From Glebionis coronaria (taxonomy: Eukaryota > Streptophyta > Magnoliopsida > Asterales > Asteraceae), in contig JANFOE010000191.1 of assembly GCA_025667525.1 (NCBI GenBank), positions 1,798,001-1,862,000 of the forward strand: a stretch of DNA of 64,000 nt, read 5' to 3'. The notes below the pieces were generated by a model. It made no database searches. It worked only from the letters and a program-made list of their open reading frames with translations, and was not told the DNA's origin. Below are positions 1-9,759 of this stretch, piece by piece. Positions within the stretch are counted from its first letter, which is position 1, and each line of letters opens with the position of its first letter. The position numbers were made by a program, and so were the translations under genes.

Positions 1-7
1 TAAAGTT

Positions 8-200
8 TGTCAAAATTACAAAAAGGACCCTCAACTTTGACGAATTGGCAAGAATGGTCCCTCAATTATGAAGACTTGTCAGTATTAGTCCTCCACAAAG
101 TTAACAATACAAGTCAAGACCTTGAAGATTGAAGACATTACAAGTTTGGTCCTTCAAATATCATCAAATGGCAAAACAAGTCCTTGAAATCCCTTTGCAA
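8..200 (+). repeat. Degenerate ~31 bp tandem repeat near LTR start (E1)
   Basis: About six units of roughly 30-32 bp can be read, each with a core like AAG..TGGTCCCTCAA followed by TTGAAGA. The same type of block is seen near the start of the E2, E5 and E6 LTRs, although unit sequences have drifted. Confidence 0.6.
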
Positions 201-885
201 AACTTTTTGTGGCAAAAGTGTGAAAAACAAAAGTTTATTTACAAAGGAATCTGATTTGTGCATGTTTAAACCAAAAATGAAAGGAAGAAAAGAAGTAAGG
301 GACCAAAGCTGGCAGACAACAATAGTTACCTTAACCAACCAACACCCACCACGTGTCCTACTATCTCCATTCAACCAATCACAACACTCCTACTTGCCAC
401 CTCACCAATCCACTCAGCCGAGTTTATAACTAACTTAAATTAGTTATTAATAAACACGTGCTAAACACAAATTCAAACACAAATCCAGATTAAACTCCAC
501 TATTCACAACATGAACACAAATTAGGGGTTTGAGTTTAAGCAACAATTAGACTTCCATCACCTCCAGATTTGAGATTAAGGGTGCACTAAACAAAACCCA
601 ACTCTTAAACCCCATGCCACATCACTCACAAGCTCACATGATATACCCCTGCTTCATACTTTTAGGGAAAATGCCAAAACCTGTCAAGGAATCAACAAAC
701 CACAAAGCATCTTTGTTTCTAAGCTTCCTTGGAGCCCTTGGATCAAATTGCAACCACCTACATCCTCATAAGACGCCAAGAAGACTTCACATGTTATCAA
801 GAAAATTCAAACTGCAAGGGCAAATTTGGAAGATCATATGCTAGGGTTTCCTTTATTTTTTAGCTTCTTAGCTTTCATTGTAGCC

Positions 886-894
886 TATATAAAG
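886..894 (+). promoter_or_regulatory. TATA box of E1 LTR
   Basis: TATATAAAG sits about 2.8 kb before the LTR end. Equivalent TATA-like words occur at the same relative place in the other LTRs of the window, so transcription probably starts about 30 bases downstream. Confidence 0.55.
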
Positions 895-2707
895 GCATAG
901 GACTCATACATTGTTCTTTGTTCTTGGATTCCTAGGTCAAAACTTTGTAAATCCTTATTTCAAATGAATAAAAAAGTGTGAAAGTTTATGACGAATTCCA
1001 AGTTCCAATTTACTTATTCTATTTTTGTTTACATGTGATGAGTTTATGTTTGAACTCTCAAAGATTGAATTGAGTTTTATGCAAGTTTGCAAAAGTTTTA
1101 TAAAACCTTAATTTTTTTCTAAGTCTTGTTCAAGCACTTGAACTTTTTGGGCTATAAGCTGATCATAACACCCTAATAAAGAGTTTATCAAGGTGTTGTG
1201 AGGTTTGTGGTTTGGGAAGGATCAAGGGGTGGGGTACAAGCTTGAAAAGGTCTTGGTCATTTTCCATTTCTCCTTTATTAATCTGTAATTTATAACCTTG
1301 TTGTTCTTAGCAGCTTATTGGAAGCTTGTACCTTGTTAAGCTAGGCACATAAGCTCTAATATTCGTGAGTGTGGATGTACATTCATGAGGTTTAAGCCTT
1401 CTTTCTAAAAATCTGTTGAAAAAGTGGTTTTTTGTGATTTTGTGATCTGCTATTGTACGTGTTGTTGTTGTGGCTTAAATCTTGTTAATACTGCATGATA
1501 TTGTTGATATGATGCTAGATTAGGCTTGGGTAAACTTGTTAAACACTTTTACTTTGTTAAATCTTAGATTAAAAAGTAAAAGGGGTGTTTGGGTCTACTG
1601 CTATAAGGTTCTTAGTTGATTTTAAGTTAGGATTTAAGGTTGTTAAGTGTTGGTATCTGTTTATTAAGTGTTTGTATGCTTTTATCTGCAAGTTTTATGC
1701 ATTGAACGTCAAATCTGAATCTTTGCCATAACCTGCTTGTTTTAGCCTGTTTTGATCTAAAATCTTGGGAACACTTAGTGTGTATGCATGTTTAGGATTA
1801 AAAGGTGCTTAAACAAAGTTTTTGTAAGCTGATTAATAGATTTGAGGGTTTAAATTTGGATCTGTGTTCAAGTATATTAGCAAAGTCACTTTGAGTTCAT
1901 CATTTGTTCATCAGTTAACTCACATAGCTTGAATCTTGGTCTAATCTTTAAACCAGTGTTTGAAAAGAGTTTATTTATGCTTATTTAAGTCTATTATAGC
2001 TTGTGTATGCATTCGGTTCAATTTGGTTGGCTTATTCTTGCTTAATGTGCTTAATTGTTCAAAACTGCTTATTTTCATGTCTATGCTAAATCTGGTAACT
2101 GTTTGATTAAACTGTAAAAATTGGCTTGGTGAAATTGTGTGTTCTTTGTTGATTGTGACTCCTTATAATCCACTGTTTATAAGGGTAACTTGTTTGTTCA
2201 TCAATTCCAACAAAAGTCCACTAAAGACAAACAGTCAAGAAAGTCAAGCAGTGGGAACCCTTTCCTACTAAAACTAGCCATTGCTAGTGTTATTTGTGAA
2301 CAGCTTATCAATAAGCTATAATAGCTTATTCAGACTTGCAACAATTTTGTTTTTGTAATCAATCTTTCTTATTTGACCCATTTGGCGATACTGGAGCATT
2401 TGAGACTTTGACTTTTAAGTTTGACTTGAAAACCAACTTAGTTGACTTTTACATAAGTGCTTATTTTCTTTTTCCAGCTTATTCAGTGTGCTTTTTGGAA
2501 ATCTTTTTGATTATTAATCTTAGTTAAGTGATTTGAAACATTTTGCAAAAAGAATCAGCCATTGAATTGGTCTAGAACTCGAAAACGACTATTTTGTCGT
2601 TTTGTGTAGAGAGCTTTTGCTTATTTCAGGCTTATTTCTTGGGCTTATTCAAAAATTCTTTTTACAAACAGCTTTATTAGGTCAAGAGAAGGATGTGTGT
2701 CAAATTT

Positions 2708-2765
2708 CAGCTTATGGCATTAACTTATGGCTTAATGGGCCAAAAAGCCCATTAAGAATAAGCTG
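2708..2765 (+). other. Conserved LTR hairpin (E1 plus LTR)
   Basis: CTTAATGGGC (2731-2740) and GCCCATTAAG (2747-2756) form a perfect 10 bp stem around CAAAAA. An outer stem CAGCTTAT/ATAAGCTG (2708-2715 with 2758-2765) extends it. The inner stem is also intact in the minus LTR of E1 (6811-6836) and in E2 (9014-9039). Confidence 0.6.
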
Positions 2766-2989
2766 AATTTCATTAAGCTGTGATAAGCTCACTTTCAGCT
2801 TTCGGGCCTTTGGAGTTTTGTGTTTAAATCTGAATTTTAAGCTAGACTGGAAGTTTTGTGCTTATTTGGACAAAATTTTCTTATTGGGCCTTAAAAAAGC
2901 CCAATTATTGGATTATTTGGCCTTTTAGCCCATTTGGAGGCCCATTAGGGTAATTTTGTAAATTCAAGTTCATTTTCTGTTTATTTAAC

Positions 2990-3480
2990 TTAAATTAAAC
3001 TAGTTTGCAAGTTTTTAGATTTTTTTATAATTTTTGGATTTTTATTAATATTTTATTATTATTTTATTATTAAAAATTGTTTTTAATATTTTTGCAACTT
3101 TTTCATTTTTCCTAGGTTAAAAACATTAAGTTAGGATTTTTAAAACTGTTAGATTAGTTTTCTTGTCATTTAATTAATTTTTAGAATTATTTTAATATTT
3201 TTATAGTTTTTAATCATTTTTAAACAGTTTTAATTAATTTTAAATTTTTCAAAAATAGTTTTTAATTTACTTAAGTTATTTTAGAGGTTTACAAATTGAA
3301 AAATCTCATTTTGGGCTTTTTGTTAATTAAATTGATTTTTTGGGCTTTAATTAGCATTAAAAAATTATTATTTATTTAAATAAAAGGTTTGAGTGAATTT
3401 TAAATTTTTGTAAACTCTAATTACATTTTTAAGATTTATTGCAATTTTCTAGGAATTTTTAGAGTAATTTTTAAATTTCG
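2990..3480 (+). repeat. AT-rich LTR block (E1 plus LTR)
   Basis: About 500 bp made almost only of A/T words such as TTTTTAA, ATTTTTAG and TTAATTAA. Comparable blocks lie at about 6110-6600, 8320-8760, 34440-35230, 38040-38870, 47750-48530 and 57590-58380. No gene is seen in any of them. Confidence 0.6.
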
Positions 3481-3727
3481 TCACGTTTTACGGTTTTACG
3501 TTTATGACTTTCGTCTTAGTGTACTTTTAATCGTAACCGTCATCCTTTTCTCTTTCTTTCTTCATAATCATAATCACAAACATTTAATCATCTCTTAACA
3601 CAATACACAAGCCTCCTTGAGAACGAACTCACCTTTGGGTCATTTGTGCACGGTTTTCCTAAACCGTCGTACTTACCCTAATTACGCTCTTTTTCCTAAA
3701 AGACGTAAATTACTCAACATCATTTTG

Positions 3728-5082
3728 TTTGCATGAGACTTAAGTTCATTTGCTAATTCGTTTTTCAACTCATTTTTTAAGTCATTCTTAAATTCGGATC
3801 TTAGGCTAATGATCTCCCTTTGTATATTATTAAACCTAGCATCATTCAACACATTCATTTGGAATATCTTTCAAGTTTTGCAAACCCTTGTTGTTGTTTT
3901 GAAAATCACGGTTTTGATTTTTGTTTTGAACTTGATTATTAGCCCCTTGATTCCCATAGTTGTTACCCTTATAACTGTTCCTTTGATTTCCTTGGTAACC
4001 AACTTGATTGTTTCAATAATTGTTATCATTTTGATTTGGTGCAAAACCCGGTGGAGTCAATTGATTAGTGCGGGTAACTTGACCGTTTTGGTTATAAGTT
4101 CCCGTGTACCACCGTTGGTAATGCACTCGGAGAAATCATGACCTCCACCACAATACATACAAGAAACCTCAACCGCTTTAGCCGTAGCGGGAGTTGGTTG
4201 TTCACCAACTTTAAACTCAATCAAAAGTCCCTTAAGCTTATCAAAGATTTTGTTCTCCAAATTTGCCTCAATTTGGCAAGCATCGATGGTGTGACAATGA
4301 AGGTGAAGACGAAGCCTTGCTAACACTCGATGTGCTACGAGGACTATAGACCTTATACCTATTCTCAATAATCAACAATACTTCCTCGGCCGTTTTACAC
4401 AAAAAATACCACCCGCGGCGGCATTAAGATAATCACGCTCATGATCGTTCAATCCATTGTAAAACGTGTCAATTTGATGCAAGTCGGAAAAACCATGATG
4501 AGAACACTCATGTAACATTTCCTTAAACCGATTCTAAGCCGTAGAAAAACTCTCATTAAACTCTTGTGAAAATTTTGAAATCTTATTTTTCAAATGCGTA
4601 GTCTTAGAGGGCCGAAAAAATTGGTTCACGAACTTCGAAACGAGATCCTTCCACATCAATATATAATTGGGTAACTCTTTCTCTAACCAAATTTTAGCGG
4701 GCCCCGCTAAGGAATACGGAAAAAGCATCATCTTAATCGAGTCGTTCGAGACGTCCTTAAACTTGCAAGTGGCGGTAAGAAGATTGAATTAGCGGATATG
4801 GGTGGGAGGGTTGTCCTTTTCATCACTAGATAATTTGTTGTTTTGGATCATCGACAACAAACCCGTCTTAACTTCAAAATTCTCCGCAAGGATGGCGAGA
4901 ATCACAATAGCCTCTCCATAACCCTCGGTGGGTGCTTGAAGTAACTCCATCATAGTACGATTAGCCATGGTTGCTTCTTGTTCTACGATAGCTTCGTCAA
5001 TAGGAGATTCTTCACTAGAAGGCGTTCCTTCCTTGCGGTTTCTACGTTTACGTGCACGTCTTGCTTGGTTGCGAGTTTGCAT
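3728..5082 (-). pseudogene. gag: gag fragment of E1 (broken)
   Basis: This would encode the Athila-like capsid/nucleocapsid precursor that packages element RNA in cytoplasmic particles. The start is placed at the ATG of MQTRNQ, because E5 and E6 share MQTRSK there. An in-frame TAA lies at 4791-4789 and a TAG at 4536-4534, and a one-base deletion near 4400 shifts the frame compared with E6. A zinc knuckle CMYCGGGHDFSEC (spacing CX2CX3HX4C) is still readable near 4140-4180. The fragment ends inside the coiled-coil region that follows the knuckle in E5 and E6, at the inverted junction with the plus LTR. The protein is close to E5/E6 Gag, so E1 belongs to the same broad family. It cannot be functional. 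Confidence 0.8.
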
Positions 5083-5823
5083 AAACGTCACGTACAACGT
5101 GGGGATGAGAAAAGAAGATTCTTTTGGGTGATTTTAACATTTTCCATTTTTTTGTGTTTTTTATTGTTTTTACTTTTTTTGGATTTTTGTGATGTATTAC
5201 GTAGACAAAAATCTACAAATCTCTACTCAAATCAAATCTCTCGATTAAAGGATCCTCAAGCAATGAAAACGATCACGTGAAGTGAACGCCTTCGATGACT
5301 TTAGAACGTTGGTGGAACACCAAAACGTTTAAGAGGATTTAATCTTTTGAAACCAAGAAAATATATAGATACGTAGATAATACTTTGGTTGGCAAACCCT
5401 CGATTAGCCCTTTTTATCTAAACACGTACAAGCAAGCGGAGGAAACGAGGCGGCGCTAAGCACTTAAGAGCCTTTTTCCTTTAGGTTGTGAAATACAACT
5501 GCCTTATACCCACCTTATAGTTTGTGTTTTTCAAAATTAAGCTTCTCGAAAGTAATTATCTATTTTGCCTTTTTTCTTTGTTTGATATTCGAATACAATG
5601 ATTGAGTGATGAAATCCCAAATCAAAGTTGTGTTTTCACACTTTTGGAGTACTTGTGAATTTATTGTTTTATGTGAATTTATTGTTTTACGTATACAATA
5701 TAGTAATAATATTCACACAAAAACGAAAAACCGATAATACTTATGATTAGAGTGCTAATCACACAAATAGTTATTATGGTTAATATAAAAACAAAATTTG
5801 GTCAAATCAAAACACAACCCGCC
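5083..5823 (-). other. E1 leader between PBS and gag
   Basis: About 740 bp with no coding potential on the sense strand. It resembles the leaders of E5 (35511-36238) and E6 (46723-47446), including a shared short inverted repeat close to gag. Confidence 0.6.
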
Positions 5824-5841
5824 TCCCCGGCAGCGGCGCCA
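5824..5841 (-). other. Primer-binding site of E1 (tRNA-Asp type)
   Basis: On the minus strand this reads TGGCGCCGCTGCCGGGGA, three bases after the LTR end. It fits the 3' end of plant tRNA-Asp with one difference, the primer type used by Athila-group elements. Confidence 0.85.
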
Positions 5842-5844
5842 AAA

Positions 5845-8028
5845 TGATGTTGAGTAATTTACGTCTTTTAGGAAAAACAACGTAATTAGGGTAAGTACGA
5901 CGGTTTAGGAAAACCGCGCACAAATGACCCAAAGGTGAGTTCGTTCTCAAGGAGGCTTGTGTATTGTGTTAAGAGATAATTAAATGTTTGTGATTATGAT
6001 TATGAAGAAAGAAAAAGGAAAAGGATGACGGTTACGATTAAAATTACACTAAGACGAAAGTCGTAAACGTAAAACCGTAAAACGTGACGAAATTTAAAAA
6101 TTACCCTAAAAATTCCTAGAAAATTGCAATAAATCCAAAAAATGAAATTAGAGTTTACAAAAAATCAAAATTCACTCAAACCTTTTATTTAATTAAATAA
6201 TAATTTTTTAATGCTAATTAAAGCCCAAAAATCAGTTTAATTAACAAAAAGCCCAAAATGAGACTTTTCAATTTGTAAACCTTTAAAATAACTTAAGTAA
6301 ATTAAAAAACTATTTTTGAAAATTTTAAAATTAATTAAAACTGTTTAAAAATGACTAAAAACTATAAAAATATTAAAATAATTCAAAAAATTAATTAAAT
6401 GACAAGAAAATTAATCTAAAAGTTTTAAAAATCCTAACTTAATGTTTTTAACCAAGGAAAAATGAAAAAGTTGCAAAAACCTTAAAAACAATTTTTAATA
6501 ATAAAATAATAATAAAATATTATAAAAATCCAAAAATTATAAAAAATTCTAAAAACTTGCAAACTAGTTTAATTTAAATTAAATAAACAGAAAATGAACT
6601 TCAAATTAAAAAGTACCCCTAATGGGTCTCCAAATGGGCTAAAAGCCCAAACAGTCCTCTAATTGGGCTTTTTTAAGGCCCAATAAGAAAATGTTGTCCA
6701 AATAAGCTCAAAACTTCCAGTCTAGCTTAAAATTCAATTTTAAACACAAAAATCCAAAGGCCAAAAAGCTGAAAGTGAGCTTATCACAGCTTAATGAAAT
6801 TCAACTTATTCTTAATGGGCTTTTTGGCCCATTAAGCCATAAGCTAATGCCATAAGCTGAAATTTGACACACATCCTTCTCTTGACCTAATAAAGCTGTT
6901 TGTAAAAAGAATTTTTGAATAAGCCCAAGAAATAAGCAAAAGCTCTCTACACAAAAACGAAAAAATAATCGTTTTCGAGTTCTAGACCAATTCAAGGGCT
7001 GATTCTTTTTGCAAAATGTTTCAAATCACTTAACTAAGCTTAATAATTAAAAAGATTTCCAAAAAGCACACTGAATAAGCTAGAAAAAGCAAATAAGCAT
7101 TTATGTAAAAGTTAACTAAGTTGGTTTTCTAGTCAAACCTAAAAGTCAAAGTCTCAAATGCTCCAGTATAGTCAAATGGGTCAAATAAGGAAGATTGATT
7201 ACAAAAACAAAGTTGTTGCAAGTCTGAATGAGCTATTATAGCTTATTGATAAGCTGTTAACAAATTAACACTAGTAGTGGCTAGTTTCAGTGGGAAAGGG
7301 TTCCCACTGCTTGAATTTCTTGACTGTTTGTCTTTAGTGGAATTTTGTTGGAAATGATGAACAAACAAGGCACCCTTATAACCAGTGGGTTATAAGGAGT
7401 CACAATCAACAAAGAAAACACAATTTCACCAAGATAATTTGTACAGTTTAATCAAACAGTTAGCAGATCTGGCACAGACATGAAAATAAGCAGTTTTGAA
7501 CAATTAAGCAGATTAAGCAAGAATAAGCCAACCAAATTGAACCAAATGCATACACAAGCTATATTAGACTAAAATAAGTATAAATCAACTTGTTTCGAAC
7601 ACTGGTTTAAAGATTAGACCATGATTCAATCTATGTGAGTTAATTCATGAACAAATGATGAACACAAAGTGACTTTGCTGATATATTTGACCACAGATCC
7701 AAATTTAAACCCTCAAATCTATTAATCAGCTTACACAAACTTTGTTTAAGCACCTTTGAATCCTAAACATGCATGGACACTAAGTGTTCCCAAGATTTTA
7801 GATCAAAACAGGCTAAAACAAGCAGGTTATGGCAAAGATTCAGATTTGATGTTCAAAGCATAAAACTTGCAGATAAATGCATACAAACACTTAATAAACA
7901 GATACCAACACTTAACAACCTTAAATCCTAACTCAAAATCAACTAAGAACCTTATAGTAGTAGACCCAAACACCCATTTCACTTTTTAATCCAAGATTTA
8001 ACAAAGTAAAAGTGTTTAACAGGTTTAC
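5845..8028 (-). repeat. E1 LTR, minus orientation, interrupted by E2
   Basis: Begins TGATGTTGAG (the reverse of the LTR end) and mirrors 1538-3722 at high similarity, roughly 95% by eye. It breaks off at 8028, where E2 is inserted. The rest of this LTR should lie beyond the far end of E2, outside the window. Confidence 0.85.
8024..8028. other. Left target-site duplication of E2 (TTTAC)
   Basis: The uninterrupted plus LTR of E1 reads, on the complementary strand, straight through GTTTAC into CCAAGCC near 1520-1535. E2 begins directly after TTTAC. The matching copy should lie outside the window. Confidence 0.6.
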
Positions 8029-9013
8029 TGATGTAGTGGTTTTACTACTCTTTAGGAAAAGAGCGTAAAAGTGGCAAGTATTAAGTGTCGGTTTAGGAAA
8101 ACCAAGCACTAATGACCAATTAAGTTCAAGTTCGTTTCCCAAGGAGGCTAGTGTGTTGTGTAAAGAGATGATTAAGTGTTTGTGATTATAACTTATGAAG
8201 AAAAGAAAAGTAGAAAACAGATTAGAAAAGAATGACGGTTACGATTATGAATTAAATTAAGACGAAGTTGTGCACGTAAAACCGTAAAAAGTGACTAAAT
8301 TAAAAAAATTATCCTAAAAATTCCTAGAAAATTGCAATAAATCCACAAAAATGTAATTAGAGTTTACAAAAAAATCAAAAATCACTCAAGCCTTTTATTT
8401 AATTAAATATTAATTTTTAATGCTAATTAAAGCCCCAAAAATCAATTTAATTAACAAAAAGTTCAAAATGAGATTTTTTTACTTGTAAACCTCTAAAATG
8501 ACTTAACTAAATTTAAAACTATTTTTAAAATTTTTAAAATTAATTAAAACCATTAAAAATAATTAAAAACTATTAAAACTTAAAATAATTCTAAAAATTA
8601 ATCTAATGACAATAAAATTAATATAAAATTTTTTAAAATTCCTAACTTAATGTATTTAAACTAGGACAAATGAAAAACTTGCAAAAATTCACATTTTAAT
8701 TTTTAATAATAAAATAATATAAAATACTATTAAAAATCCTATAAAAAATTCTAAAAAGTTGCAAACTAGTTTATTTTAACCTAAATAAAACAGAAATGAA
8801 CTTGAAATTACAAAATTACCCCTATTAGGCCTTCAAATGGGCCAAAAGTCCAAACAGACCCCTTAATGGGCTTTTCAAGGCCCAATAAGAAAAATGTTGT
8901 CCAAATCGGCCCAAAAATTCCAGTTAAGCTTAAATTTTGATTTTAAACACATTTTTCCAAAGGTCCAAAAGCTGAAAATGAGCTTAAGAGAGCTTATTTC
9001 AAAACAGCTTATT

Positions 9014-9039
9014 CTTAATGGGCTTTTTAGCCCATTAAG
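9014..9039 (-). other. Conserved LTR hairpin (E2)
   Basis: CTTAATGGGC and GCCCATTAAG are separated by TTTTTA. The stem is kept intact while the flanks differ from E1. Confidence 0.55.
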
Positions 9040-9754
9040 CTATAAGCTGATGCCATAAGCTAAAATTTTACCCACGTCCTTCTCTTGACCTAAATAAGCT
9101 ATTTACAAAAATAAACTTGAAATAAGCCCAAGGAATAAGCCTGATATAAGCCAAAGCTCTCTTCACAAAATGACAAAATAGTCGATTTTGAGTTCTAGGC
9201 TATTTCAAGGGCTGATTCAAATTGCAATAAGTCACAAATAGCTTAAATAAGCTTAATAATCAAAAAGCTTTCAAAAAGCACCACTCAATAAGTTGGAATA
9301 AGCAATAAGCAATTTTGAAGAAGTCAAACATTTTGGTTTTCTAATCAAACCTAAAAGTCAAAGTCCACAAAGCTCTAGATCTATTAAATGGGTCAAATAA
9401 GTAAGATTGATTACAAAAACAAAGTTGTTGCAAGTCCCAATAAGCTAGATTGTCTTGTGAATAAGTTGTTTGATGATTAACACTAGCAGGGGTTAGTTTT
9501 GGGGGTTCAGCAGTGGGAAAAGTTTCCATTGCTTGACCTTTTTGACTTTTTGTCTTTAGTGACTTTTTGTTGGAATAAAGTTACAAACAAGGCACCCAAG
9601 TGATAGTGGATCACAAGGAGTCAATAACAAAAATAATATCACAAATCCACCAAGCCAATTAGTGTAGTTAATTCAAAACATCACCAGATAAGCACCAGAC
9701 ATGAACAATAGCAGTTATGAACTCAATAAGCACTTTTAGCAAGAATAAGCCAGC

Positions 9755-9759
9755 CAAAC
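9755..9759. other. E3 target-site duplication, left (CAAAC)
   Basis: CAAAC directly precedes TGTAAAACCC and is repeated at 31029-31033 directly after the GTGTTACA end of E3. Confidence 0.9.

Larger units (their letters stand above)
1..3722 (+). repeat. E1 LTR, plus orientation, 5' end cut by window edge
   Basis: This is the right-hand 3.7 kb of a very long Athila-like LTR. It ends in CTCAACATCA at 3722, the mirror image of the TGATGTTGAG that opens the minus LTR at 5845. By comparison with the E2 LTR, roughly 300 bases are missing before position 1. In order it holds a degenerate ~31 bp repeat block (about 8-200), a TATA box (86-94 bases after 800, i.e. 886-894), a run of AAGCTTATT-type words and a hairpin (2708-2765), and an AT-rich block (2990-3480). 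Short open frames inside it, such as 184-429 and 614-844, have no recognisable product and are taken as chance. Confidence 0.85.
3723..5844 (-). mobile_element. E1 internal remnant (5' untranslated region and gag, inverted)
   Basis: On the minus strand this runs PBS, leader, gag, then stops abruptly at about 3727, where it is fused to the end of a plus-orientation LTR. CATTTTG (3721-3727) fits both the LTR-PBS junction and the gag sequence, so the breakpoint lies in a 7 bp microhomology. Protease and pol are absent. Confidence 0.75.
8029..9759 (-). repeat. E2 3' LTR, segment 1 (LTR 3' part)
   Basis: Begins TGATGTAGTGG, the inverted LTR terminus. It then follows the E1 LTR layout: AT-rich block, hairpin (9014-9039) and AATAAGC-rich stretch. 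Ends at the CAAAC duplicated by E3. Together the three segments give an LTR of about 4041 bp. Confidence 0.8.

Noticed and set aside
1..5844. E1 as a normal complete element
   Set aside because: Its LTRs are inverted relative to each other and the internal part stops in gag.
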